The notes below the pieces were generated by a model. That model saw only the letters and a program-made list of their open reading frames with translations, was not told where the DNA came from and did no database searches. DNA of 64,000 bases from a bacterium. GTDB taxonomy: Bacteria > SZUA-79 > Acidulodesulfobacterales > Acidulodesulfobacteraceae. Within the stretch, counting starts at the first letter, position 1. Every line of letters starts with the position of its first letter. Below, piece by piece: positions 54,862 through 63,409 of the stretch. Location: positions 1 to 64,000 of the forward strand of contig JAJZBN010000001.1 of assembly GCA_021798875.1 (NCBI GenBank), in the 5' to 3' direction. Both the position numbers and the translations under genes were made by a program.

Positions 54862-55655
54862 ATAACACTTATAATTTGTTTGATTTAAAATTTGCTAAAG
54901 CCGCGGGTTCGGACATAGTTACTCCGTGGATAGACGGCCTTTTAGACAAAAAAAGCGGCGAAAACACCGATGCTGGAAAGCAGACGGCTCAGATATTTTC
55001 CTATCCCGTAGAAAGAATACTTTCCGTCGAGGCGGAATTTCCTGCGTCAAATCTTACGCCTGAAAGCGAAACTCCCAATATACGTATAATATCTGCGCCG
55101 GTTGCGGATAACTTAGAAAAAAAGGGATTAAATTTAAACGCAGCAGCAATAAATCAGACTCGGGCGGTCAATTTTCAAATGCAGGCGGAAAGCGTTCAGC
55201 CCGCTCCTTATTTTGACCTTGAAAAAGAAGTATCTTATTTTACGTTTATTGCAGGAGGTTCTTTTTACGCTATTCCGGCTTTAAATATTAACGAGATTAT
55301 TAAATATAAAACTCCGGTTAGTATTTTTTCAAAAAAAGCAGCTCATCTCGGTATAATTTTATACAGGAATAGAATGGTGCCGGTTTATGATTTTTATCTG
55401 CTTTCAAACGGAAACATAGACATCAAAACGCCCTTAAAATATATTGTCGTGTGCGTATATAACGACAAGTTTTTCGGATTGGCGGTAAACGAAATAAAAA
55501 ACATAACAGCCGTAAAAAATAAAAACATTATAGCCGGTTCGTCTTTCAAATTTAAAAACGTGAACGATATAACTTCCGGAGTTTTCGAGGATGCAGAAGG
55601 AAAATTTTATTCGGTAATAGACTTAAAAAACGTCTATTCTTATTTAATATCTTAA
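54858..55655 (+). CDS. CheW-domain protein, ParP-like
   Basis: This 265-residue protein has an N-terminal region (about 1-125) with no recognised motif and a C-terminal CheW-like domain (about 128-265; SYFTFIAGGSFYAIPALNIN, then GIILYRNRMVPVYDFY). It overlaps the ParA-like gene by 4 bp. In ParP proteins this layout ties ParC to CheA and chemoreceptors. The relationship to ParP is inferred from architecture and context. Confidence 0.78.
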   Translation: MNNTYNLFDLKFAKAAGSDIVTPWIDGLLDKKSGENTDAGKQTAQIFSYPVERILSVEAEFPASNLTPESETPNIRIISAPVADNLEKKGLNLNAAAINQTRAVNFQMQAESVQPAPYFDLEKEVSYFTFIAGGSFYAIPALNINEIIKYKTPVSIFSKKAAHLGIILYRNRMVPVYDFYLLSNGNIDIKTPLKYIVVCVYNDKFFGLAVNEIKNITAVKNKNIIAGSSFKFKNVNDITSGVFEDAEGKFYSVIDLKNVYSYLIS

Positions 55656-55677
55656 CATATAAACAAACGGTGCTATT

Positions 55678-55980
55678 ATGATAGATACCGTAGAACTTCA
55701 GCAGATTATTTCAAATCTTCCGCAGATAGAAAAAACTGCGGCTTCTTCCCATGTACTTGCGGCAAATTCAAATGCTATAACTCAAAAAGAAATGGAAATA
55801 GTCGATGAGACTAAGCTTAATACCGTAGTAGAATTAAGCGAAACGCTTGAAGCGGTCAACGATAAGGAAAAAGAAAAGAAACGCGATAATGAAGAAAAAA
55901 ACAAAAAAGAAATGAACGAAGAAAACGAAACGGAAAATGAAAGAGAAGCAGGAAAAGATCATATAGATATAGTAGCATGA
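55678..55980 (+). CDS. Small acidic hypothetical protein
   Basis: This 100-residue protein is not recognised. The N-terminal half is ordinary (VELQQIISNLPQIEKTAASS); the C-terminal half is a run of Lys/Glu/Asn, strongly charged and probably helical or disordered. It overlaps the next gene by 4 bp and lies within the same operon, so it is likely expressed. It might be a partner or chaperone of the FliK-like protein. Confidence 0.6.
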   Translation: MIDTVELQQIISNLPQIEKTAASSHVLAANSNAITQKEMEIVDETKLNTVVELSETLEAVNDKEKEKKRDNEEKNKKEMNEENETENEREAGKDHIDIVA

Positions 55981-57116
55981 ACTTTATTATCGACGGCAAT
56001 GCAGGTTATCTTAGCGTTATTGGCAATGCGAAAGATTTAGCTAAAAATGTTTCCAATGACGTTACTCAGATACTTTTTGGAACTATAAAAGGAGATTCCG
56101 CAAAATCAGGCGCATTAGTAAAAGCGGGAGATATAATATCTGCCGAATTGCTCGATGCTTCCGTTTCCGAAAACGGAAGTTTTACCGGAATTATAGATAT
56201 AAACGGAAGTTTGCTAAAATCCGTTATAACCGAAGACCTTTATAACGAATTCGTTACCGGAAAAACGTTTAACGGCGAATTCGTCATTCCTATAAAACTT
56301 CAGTTAAGCAGTATTAACGGAAAATCGCCGGTTGAAACGAATCAATATTCAGGCGAAACAGAGACGCAAGACATATTGGGAAATTCTGTAAATTCATCGC
56401 CGGAGTTTAATATAATTTTTAAGATTTTAAACGAATCGTCGGGCGAAAATACCGTAAATATTCAAAAAACTATCGATTTATACGGTAAAGCCGTTGCCGA
56501 TAATATTCAGGGGAAATTTGAAACTATTTTAAATTCTTTAGGTTCCGAAAATTCTCAAATAAGTTCAGGTTTATCAAACGAAATACAAAATATTTTTCAA
56601 AATGCAGCTCAGAATATATCCGTTTCGGTTAAAGGAAATTTTGCCTTTATACATATAGATTCAGGCGGTTTCTTCGGTCTTTCGACGGTAATTTTAACTA
56701 CCGACGGATCTAATTATAAAGTAAAAAACGACGATAAAAAAGAAAGCGATAAAAAAAATTCTCTCAATTCCAAAAAAAAATATCTGTTTATGATAGAAAT
56801 AAACTTAAAAAATTTAGGTCGGCTCAAACTTTTTTCATATTATTGCGACAAAAATTTAAGCATAAAATTCGACGGCTATACAGATGCTTTTAAAAAAATT
56901 TTATCCGAAAACTTAGAATTATTAAAAGAAATGATGTCTGCGGACGGAATAAAACTTAACGATATTTCTTTTAAAAACATGAAATTAAATAAGCAAAACG
57001 TAGTTGAAAACGATACGGAATCCACTGGAGTAGTGCATAATCAATCATCCGTAAATATGAACGACTCCGACTCTTACGAATTTTTAAACGGAAAAATAAT
57101 CGATGAAAGAATTTAA
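55977..57116 (+). CDS. FliK-like protein with Flg_hook-type C-terminus
   Basis: This 379-residue protein is low in complexity in the middle. Its C-terminal part (about 265-345) has the Flg_hook pattern: MIEINLKNLGRLKLFSYYCD, a second strand LSIKFDGYTDA, and a helix LELLKEMMSADGI followed by a final strand. This is the same arrangement as the FliK C-terminus. It overlaps the downstream FlhB-C-like gene by 14 bp. The pair resembles the ylqG-ylqH pair of Bacillus. Function is unknown. Confidence 0.68.
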   Translation: MNFIIDGNAGYLSVIGNAKDLAKNVSNDVTQILFGTIKGDSAKSGALVKAGDIISAELLDASVSENGSFTGIIDINGSLLKSVITEDLYNEFVTGKTFNGEFVIPIKLQLSSINGKSPVETNQYSGETETQDILGNSVNSSPEFNIIFKILNESSGENTVNIQKTIDLYGKAVADNIQGKFETILNSLGSENSQISSGLSNEIQNIFQNAAQNISVSVKGNFAFIHIDSGGFFGLSTVILTTDGSNYKVKNDDKKESDKKNSLNSKKKYLFMIEINLKNLGRLKLFSYYCDKNLSIKFDGYTDAFKKILSENLELLKEMMSADGIKLNDISFKNMKLNKQNVVENDTESTGVVHNQSSVNMNDSDSYEFLNGKIIDERI

Positions 57117-57381
57117 AAAAAACAAAAAAGCGGCGGCATTAAAATACGACCCTAAAAAAAACGGCGCTCCCATAGTCGTAGCAAAAGGAAGGGGAGAGCT
57201 TGCCGAAAAAATATTAGAGATAGCGAAAAAAGAAAATATACCGATTACTCAAAACGACGCGCTTGCGGATATTCTCGACGGGCTTGATATATATCAGGAA
57301 ATACCGCCGGAACTTTATAAAGCTATAGCGAATATTTTTGCGTTTTTATACAAACTGAACGATAAAATAGGTATGCATTAA
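57103..57381 (+). CDS. Stand-alone FlhB C-terminal domain protein (FhlB-like)
   Basis: This 92-residue protein aligns with the cytoplasmic end of FlhB: AAALKYDPKKNGAPIVVAKG corresponds to AVALKYDNKKHNAPVVIAKG of the FlhB at 40243-41325. The NPTH autocleavage motif and the membrane domain are absent. YlqH/FhlB-like proteins are thought to substitute for the FlhB C-terminal fragment in export switching. The 3' end overlaps the convergent PilZ gene by 4 bp. Confidence 0.88.
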   Translation: MKEFKKNKKAAALKYDPKKNGAPIVVAKGRGELAEKILEIAKKENIPITQNDALADILDGLDIYQEIPPELYKAIANIFAFLYKLNDKIGMH

Positions 57382-58097
57382 ACCGTTCCCTTCATTGCGG
57401 CTACTATCTCTCTCTGCCTTTTAAAAATATAGTTAAACAGTATATCTTGCTGCGCCGGTTTTATATTTATAGCTTTAGCGCCGGTTTTATATTTTAAATT
57501 GTCTAATTTTACGTTAGACATTATTTCCAACCTCAGCGTAACTTCAGGAAGTCCAAAAGGAAATTTAATCTTTACGTTTTCCAGTACGGTATATTTTTCC
57601 AAAGGAAAATCCAGTAAAAAAGAAAAACCTTCGCCGGACAAGTCGTACAGCCTGGTTTCTAAATATTTATTGTTGTAAAAAAAAGATACGTTAACAGGTT
57701 CGTTAATCGATGGTTCTATCCTGAAAAATTTTCTTTTTTCTAAAGATAATATTTCGATAGGCTTGTAAATATCGAATACGAAATAATCCCCGTCTTTTTC
57801 GTAGTTATAAAGTTTGGACAGAAAAAAATGGTCGTTATTGGAAAACTTAAACGCTATTTTTAAATAAGACGACTCTACCATTTTTAAATTTCCGGACTTT
57901 GGAATAAGGGAATCTATGGTTATAGTATCGTCTTTTACTTTAAGGATATTGGTCGTGTATTCGTCGTTAAACGGAACGGGGTAAATAACGACGGGTTTTT
58001 TTTGATTGGCAAAACCTTTGAGTATAGAGTGTATTTCCTGTTTTTTTGAATATATATTTATATCAGGATTTTCTTTTAATTTTTTTATGTCGAACAT
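57378..58097 (-). CDS. PilZ-domain c-di-GMP receptor, YcgR-like
   Basis: This 239-residue protein is a paralogue of the PilZ protein at 2431-3159. The N-terminal YcgR-like domain (about 15-118) is followed by PilZ with intact RxxxR (R122-R126) and DxSxxG (D152-G157). It should bind c-di-GMP. It lies convergent to the chemotaxis/FlhB-C operon and near flgF, which suggests control of the motor or switch. Confidence 0.82.
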   Translation of the reverse strand: MFDIKKLKENPDINIYSKKQEIHSILKGFANQKKPVVIYPVPFNDEYTTNILKVKDDTITIDSLIPKSGNLKMVESSYLKIAFKFSNNDHFFLSKLYNYEKDGDYFVFDIYKPIEILSLEKRKFFRIEPSINEPVNVSFFYNNKYLETRLYDLSGEGFSFLLDFPLEKYTVLENVKIKFPFGLPEVTLRLEIMSNVKLDNLKYKTGAKAINIKPAQQDILFNYIFKRQREIVAAMKGTV

Positions 58098-58141
58098 ATT
58101 TTGCGTTAGGAATAGAAATAAAAAATAAAATTTATATTATA

Positions 58142-58480
58142 TTAGAATAGCAAGACTCTGTCGTTTTCTTTAAGTTCGTTAATAATTTTTGCGTTTTCGA
58201 ATTGCGAAGAATAGTTAAAAATTTCATCCCTATAAACTACGCCGTTTACGTTGCAGGAGTATTCGCAAACGGAAACGTTATCTATTATACCGCCCAGTTC
58301 TTTTAAAAGGGAAATAAATTCCTTATTTTCGGTCAAAAAAACGCCTTTATCGGTAATAAAAAAAGACACCGATATATCCCCGCCTTTTTTAGCCGCCGCC
58401 TTTATCAATCCGGCAATATGACCTAAATGCCTGTCTTCTGAAATTATAACCGCAAGTTTATTTTTTTCCATAATAATCAT
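58142..58480 (-). CDS. DsrE-like small protein
   Basis: This 112-residue alpha/beta protein has the opening LAVIISEDRHLGHIAGLIKA and the FFITDKGVFL segment seen in DsrE/DsrF-like sulfur-relay or peroxiredoxin-like proteins. Two cysteines (VCEYSC) lie in the middle. In sulfur metabolism such proteins carry persulfide; that role here is only suggested. The start could be the first ATG or the in-frame ATG three codons later. Confidence 0.5.
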   Translation of the reverse strand: MIIMEKNKLAVIISEDRHLGHIAGLIKAAAKKGGDISVSFFITDKGVFLTENKEFISLLKELGGIIDNVSVCEYSCNVNGVVYRDEIFNYSSQFENAKIINELKENDRVLLF

Positions 58481-58528
58481 TAATATTGTATATCATTCCC
58501 ACCAGCTATATCAATAACAATTTTTTTT

Positions 58529-58585
58529 AAAGGTGTCAGATTTATTTATTTTCTTACTGCCGACAGCGTTTGCGGTAAATTAAAC
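58529..58585. repeat. AAAGGTGTC element upstream of flgF
   Basis: One AAAGGTGTCAGATTTATTTA unit is followed by TTTTCTTACTGCCGACAGCG and a TTTGCGG core. It resembles 29748-29805 after flgE. It lies just upstream of the sigma54 promoter of flgF, about 30 bp away. Confidence 0.75.
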
Positions 58586-58613
58586 TATTTTGGGAAATTT
58601 TTTCCCTTTTTAA

Positions 58614-58629
58614 TGGCACATTTATTGCA
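58614..58629 (+). promoter_or_regulatory. Sigma54 promoter upstream of flgF
   Basis: TGGCACATTTATTGCA matches the -24/-12 consensus with correct spacing, 125 bp before the flgF ATG. It probably drives flgF-flgG-flgA-flgH-flgI. Between it and the ATG the sequence is AT-rich with no other recognisable element. Confidence 0.83.
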
Positions 58630-58753
58630 TTGAATTATATTGAATAAAATTTATAATTTCTAATTAATATATTGCATAATTTTTGTTTAGATTTTTTTAT
58701 GTTTATTTATTAATAGATTAATTTAATTATTGCAATAACCGGAGTTTTAAAAG

Positions 58754-59530
58754 ATGAACGGCGGTTCCTACATAACTTTGAGCGGCATATTGGCGGTAGA
58801 AAGACAGCTTTCCGCCGTTACCAATAATCTTGCAAACGTGAATACGGCGGGTTATAAAAGCACAAACGTTAATTTTGCCGAATTTTTATCGCAAAAAGCT
58901 ATAAACGCAAACGAATCAGGAGAAAATAAACCGCTTGTCGATAAAGCGTATCCTATTGTTTTAAATACTTATAACAATATGTCCCAGGGGCCTATAAAAA
59001 AAACGGGCAACAGGCTCGACCTTGCTATTAAAGGCAGCGGATATTTTGTAGTTTCAACTCCTGCCGGCGTTAAATACACGAGAGACGGAGTGCTTTCGCT
59101 TAATCAGGACGGCGAACTCGTAACGCAGGAAGGGTATCCTGTTTTAAGTACGTTTAAAAAACCTATCTTTCTTAACGAAAGAGGTTCCGACGTAACTATC
59201 AGCGGTTCTGGCGAAATAAGTCTTACAGATCCGCAGACCGGCAACGAAATTTATTCGGGTAAAATATTAATTGCTAATTTTAAAAATCCGCAGTATTTAT
59301 CTAAATACGGAAATACCCTGTTTTCCGAAACCAAAAGTTCCGGTGTTCCCGTCGAAAATCAAAATCCCGATATACTTCAAGGTTATATAGAAGAATCAAA
59401 CGTAAACGAAATCAAAGGCATGGTTCAGATGATAAATATTTCGGAAACGTACAATAATATGATGCAGGCGTTAAAATCATATTCTACGGTAGATAATACA
59501 GCCATTAACACGGTCGGAGCGGCGGTATAA
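58754..59530 (+). CDS. flgF: Flagellar basal-body rod protein FlgF
   Basis: This proximal rod protein of 258 residues has the axial N-terminal motif (VTNNLANVNTAGYKSTNVNF), the NRLDLAIKGSGYFVV strand and a C-terminal axial helix (SNVNEIKGMVQMINISETYNN). It is the first gene of the sigma54-driven unit. FlgF rather than FlgG is called by order and by comparison with the FlgG that follows. Confidence 0.93.
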   Translation: MNGGSYITLSGILAVERQLSAVTNNLANVNTAGYKSTNVNFAEFLSQKAINANESGENKPLVDKAYPIVLNTYNNMSQGPIKKTGNRLDLAIKGSGYFVVSTPAGVKYTRDGVLSLNQDGELVTQEGYPVLSTFKKPIFLNERGSDVTISGSGEISLTDPQTGNEIYSGKILIANFKNPQYLSKYGNTLFSETKSSGVPVENQNPDILQGYIEESNVNEIKGMVQMINISETYNNMMQALKSYSTVDNTAINTVGAAV

Positions 59531-59603
59531 ATTAAAAATTTATAATAAATAATAGATTAATATATCGATAGATTAATTTTATAATTACGGAGGTTATTTA
59601 TTA

Positions 59604-60389
59604 ATGAGAGCTTTATGGACGGCGGCTACCGGAATGGAAGGTCAGCAGATAGAAATAGACAACATAGCAAATAATCTTGCAAATACCAACACTACCGGTT
59701 TTAAAGAATCGAGGGTCAATTTTGAAGATCTGTTTTACCAGACTATTAAATCTCCTGGTGCTTATTCATCGGAATATACCCAGTCGCCTACCGGAATTCA
59801 GATAGGTCTCGGTTCAAAAGTGTCTTCCATAGAAAAAGAGTTTACGCAGGGCGATCTTCAACAGACCTCTAATCCTTTAGATATCGCAATTTCCGGTCAG
59901 GGTTTTTTTCAGGTGCAGATGCCGGACGGCGAAACGGCATATACCAGAGACGGAACTTTCGATACCAATTCACAGGGTCAGTTGGTAGATGCCAACGGAT
60001 ATCCTCTGGTTCCGGCTATTACCATACCGCCCAATGCTACGTCGGTAACTATTTCCGAAAACGGAACGGTTACGGCGGTCATATCCGGACAGACTAATCC
60101 TGCGCAAATCGGAACTATCAGTCTTGCAAATTTTATTAATCCGGCGGGACTTAACAGCATCGGCAGCAATCTTTATCTTCAAACTTCGGCTTCGGGGGTT
60201 CCGCAGGTCGGCACGCCGAATCAAAACGGACTTGGAACGCTTCAGCAGGGGTTTTTGGAAATGTCTAACGTAAATCTCGTAGGTCAGATGGTTGACATGA
60301 TTACGGCTCAAAATGCCTATACCATAGATTCAAAGGCTATTACGACAGCAAATCAGATGCTTCAAACTATGAGCGGTTTAATACCTTAA
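59604..60389 (+). CDS. flgG: Flagellar distal rod protein FlgG
   Basis: This 261-residue distal rod protein has MRALWTAATGMEGQQIEIDN at the N-terminus and NNLANTNTTGFKESRVNFEDL, as usual for FlgG. The C-terminal helix reads EMSNVNLVGQMVDMITAQNA. A GGAGG ribosome site precedes the ATG. Confidence 0.97.
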   Translation: MRALWTAATGMEGQQIEIDNIANNLANTNTTGFKESRVNFEDLFYQTIKSPGAYSSEYTQSPTGIQIGLGSKVSSIEKEFTQGDLQQTSNPLDIAISGQGFFQVQMPDGETAYTRDGTFDTNSQGQLVDANGYPLVPAITIPPNATSVTISENGTVTAVISGQTNPAQIGTISLANFINPAGLNSIGSNLYLQTSASGVPQVGTPNQNGLGTLQQGFLEMSNVNLVGQMVDMITAQNAYTIDSKAITTANQMLQTMSGLIP

Positions 60390-60523
60390 TAAATTTTAAT
60401 AAATTAAGTTAGTTACAGTGATGAAATTAAACTTATTTATTAAATAAATATAAATGATAAATGCGGATAATATAGCAGCTAAATAATAAAAAATAAAAAA
60501 TAAATAATAAACATATATATAGA

Positions 60524-61276
60524 ATGAAATTAATTTTTGCATTAATAGCGTTAGCAGCGGCAGTTGCTGTATCGCCAGGCATATTTACCGTTAAAAATGC
60601 GTCGGCGGCTGCATATTCGGACTCAGCCGTCATCGGCAATAAGGGCAGCGATATTTTACTAAAACGTTTAATAATAAAAGCTTACTTAAAAAAAGTTCCC
60701 GTAAAATTTAAAAAATATTTTCATTTCGGGAATTTTCATTTTAATATGCCGTATAAAAATTTTAATTTCAAAAATTTAAGAATAAATATTGCCGATACAC
60801 GATATTCAGGATATCACACGGCATTAATAAAAATTTTAAATATAAAAAACGGCGAAATGCAGGGTTTGGATGCCGCCACTTTTAAAACGTCTATTTATGC
60901 TCCCGTTGCCGTTGCATCCGAAACTATCGGAAAATTTCAGATTATAAAAAGAGGCGAGATAAGAATATCTTACAAAAATATTCCGAGTTTAAACGACGGC
61001 TATTTTTTAAGCGTTAAAAAAGCGGCGGGAAGGGAAGCTAAATTTTTTATCGCCGCAGGGTCGGCTTTAAATAATGCAGATACCGAAAGACGCAGGATAA
61101 TAAACTTCGGCGACAGGGTAAATATAATTTACGACGAAGGCGGATTGATTTTAAAAACAAAAGGCATGGCTCTTCAATCAGGCGCTTTAAATTCTAAAAT
61201 AAGGGTAAGAAATTTGGAATCGGGAGAAATAGTGAAATGCTTGGTAAAATCGCCCAAAAATGCAGAAGTAAATTAA
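60524..61276 (+). CDS. flgA: P-ring assembly chaperone FlgA
   Basis: This 250-residue exported periplasmic protein has a signal peptide (about 1-28). The C-terminal SAF/FlgA-type region includes APVAVASETIGKFQIIKRGE, INFGDRVNIIYDEGGLILK and an ending in VRNLESGEIVKCLV, the FlgA signature. The N-terminal half is divergent. It precedes flgH and flgI, its partner. Confidence 0.88.
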   Translation: MKLIFALIALAAAVAVSPGIFTVKNASAAAYSDSAVIGNKGSDILLKRLIIKAYLKKVPVKFKKYFHFGNFHFNMPYKNFNFKNLRINIADTRYSGYHTALIKILNIKNGEMQGLDAATFKTSIYAPVAVASETIGKFQIIKRGEIRISYKNIPSLNDGYFLSVKKAAGREAKFFIAAGSALNNADTERRRIINFGDRVNIIYDEGGLILKTKGMALQSGALNSKIRVRNLESGEIVKCLVKSPKNAEVN

Positions 61277-61361
61277 TAGCGGCAGAGAAATATTAGACTG
61301 AAAATTTAAAACCTAAAACCGAAAAGAAAAAAGTAACGGCGTATAAAGGAGTATAAAATAT

Positions 61362-62117
61362 ATGGAACTTAAAAAAATACAAATACTAATCCAAACGCAA
61401 ACGCAAATAAAATTTAAATCAAAATCCAAATCAAGAATTAAAGTATTTTTGATATTAACATTATTTTTTGCCGCTTTATTGCCGCTTGCTTTAACCGGTT
61501 GCGGAGTTAATCCTCCTAAGTCAATGATTCCTCCCACTTATGTAAAACCTACGGCAAAAAACGGAGGACTGCAGTCTAAGCCTGTTCTCGGTTCTCTCTG
61601 GACGGGCACCGGAAGCGGAACTAATCTTTATGCCGATAACGTCGCATTTAGGCTGAACGATACCGTAACTATTATAGTTGACGACCAGACGCAGGTTTCT
61701 GATTCGTCGGGGACTTCTCTTTCGCATAATTCGTCGGGTACCGGAGAGTTTGCTTTCGGCACGCTTTCCACTGCTAAACCTACCGGTTATGAAGGTTCTA
61801 ACGACGAAACTTTCGACGGCGGCGGAGGAGTAGCCGAATCGGGACAGATAAACTCGACGATTCAGGCTCAGGTAGTAAAAGTATTTCCAAACGGCAATGT
61901 TGAACTTAAAGGAGAAAGAGAAGTATCGGTGAACGGAGAAACAAGATTTCTGCTGATTAAAGGCATAGCCCGTCCGATAGACATATCGCCGGCAAACACC
62001 ATACTGTCCACCCAGCTTGCAGACGAAAGAATATGGATAAACGGCAGAGGCTACGTCAACAGTTCCCAGAGTCCTAACTGGCTTTATAAAATTATGCAGG
62101 ATATCTGGCCGTTCTAA
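61362..62117 (+). CDS. flgH: Flagellar L-ring lipoprotein FlgH
   Basis: FlgH forms the outer-membrane L-ring. A basic N-terminus is followed by a hydrophobic stretch ending in a lipobox (LTGC, with Cys near residue 47). SLWTGTGSGTNLYADNVAFR, then LNDTVTIIVDD, and the closing NTILSTQLADERIWINGRG and SPNWLYKIMQDIWPF match FlgH. The pre-lipobox segment is longer than usual, so a later internal start is possible. Confidence 0.93.
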   Translation: MELKKIQILIQTQTQIKFKSKSKSRIKVFLILTLFFAALLPLALTGCGVNPPKSMIPPTYVKPTAKNGGLQSKPVLGSLWTGTGSGTNLYADNVAFRLNDTVTIIVDDQTQVSDSSGTSLSHNSSGTGEFAFGTLSTAKPTGYEGSNDETFDGGGGVAESGQINSTIQAQVVKVFPNGNVELKGEREVSVNGETRFLLIKGIARPIDISPANTILSTQLADERIWINGRGYVNSSQSPNWLYKIMQDIWPF

Positions 62118-62226
62118 AGAGAATAAGGATTGGACTGCGATGACTACTAAATGCTTAAAAATATATAGTATAAATATTTAAGAAATTAATATATATTGCA
62201 ATAATATTTGGAGGCCGTCATAATAA

Positions 62227-63300
62227 ATGAATAAAAGAATATTGTTAATATCTTTAGTTTTTCTGCTTTCGCTGTTTTGGGGCTTAACCGCAGTTACTTT
62301 TTTTGCCCCCGATTATTCCTGCGCCGCTACTATAGGAAATATTACTTCGGTTTACGGAGCGATGAGTAATCCTATAGTAGGCTACGGTTTAGTTACCGGT
62401 CTTGACGGCACGGGCGACCAGTGGGGCGTTAACGTTACACAACAGTCTATAGTTACAATGCTGTCTAAACTGGGCATTAATACCGACGAAGCTTCTCTTT
62501 ACGAAATCAGGGATACCGCCGCCGTTATGGTAACGGCAGAACTTCCGCCGTTTGCCGTTCCGGGCGAAAGGATAAACGTTACCGTCAGCGCCATCGGTAA
62601 CGCCGAAAGCATAGAAGGCGGAGTTCTGCTTATGACCCCTCTAAAAGGTCCTAACGGAAAAGTTTACGCCCTTGCGCAGGGCTCAATTTCGACAGGCGGA
62701 AGCGTTGCGGCTCAAAACGTTATGCCTCTTCCTGGTTATGTTCCGGTATCGCAGAATTTTCAAACTGCAGGCATTATAGATAACGGCGGAATAGTAGAAA
62801 AGGGAGTTTCTATCGGCTTAAATACTTTTAAAACCGTCAGGCTTATCCTTAAAAACCCAAGTTTTACCAATTCCTCGAGAATAGCCGCCGCCATAAACGC
62901 AAAAATTGGAAAAGGAACTGCAAAGCCTTTAAATTCCGCAAGCGTAGAAGTCGCAGTTCCGGCTTCTTATTCCGGAAACGTATCTCAGTTTATATCCGTC
63001 GTTAACGCCATAAAGGTAAAAACGCATTCCAAGGCAATAATAGTTATAGACGAAAGGTCGGGAACGGTGGTAATGGGCGGCAATATAAAAATAAATCCCG
63101 TTGCCGTATCAAACAGAAATATTACGCTTAAAATAAACGGGAAAAGAACGCCCAACGCTTTTTATTTAAAGAAAGGCTTAACCGTGGCTAATTTAGTAAA
63201 AGCTCTTAATGCGGTAGGCGCTTCTACATCGAGCATTATTTCTATGCTTGAATCTATAAAAGCCGCTGGAGCGCTTTCCGCAGAAATAAAAGTTATATAA
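62227..63300 (+). CDS. flgI: Flagellar P-ring protein FlgI
   Basis: FlgI forms the periplasmic P-ring. A signal peptide (about 1-33) is followed by NPIVGYGLVTGLDGTGD, the family signature, VMVTAELPPFAVPGERINVTVSAIG and VVIDERSGTVVMGGNIKI-like sequence. The length of 357 is normal. A GGAGG ribosome site precedes the ATG. A putative sigma28 site follows before flgM. Confidence 0.97.
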   Translation: MNKRILLISLVFLLSLFWGLTAVTFFAPDYSCAATIGNITSVYGAMSNPIVGYGLVTGLDGTGDQWGVNVTQQSIVTMLSKLGINTDEASLYEIRDTAAVMVTAELPPFAVPGERINVTVSAIGNAESIEGGVLLMTPLKGPNGKVYALAQGSISTGGSVAAQNVMPLPGYVPVSQNFQTAGIIDNGGIVEKGVSIGLNTFKTVRLILKNPSFTNSSRIAAAINAKIGKGTAKPLNSASVEVAVPASYSGNVSQFISVVNAIKVKTHSKAIIVIDERSGTVVMGGNIKINPVAVSNRNITLKINGKRTPNAFYLKKGLTVANLVKALNAVGASTSSIISMLESIKAAGALSAEIKVI

Positions 63301-63409
63301 AATAAAAACATCGAAAAAATTTAATAATCAAACAGTATAGAATCCGATAAAATAACTTAATTAATATATTCCTATATATAGTATAGGAATAGGGTATAGG
63401 AGGCAAAAT

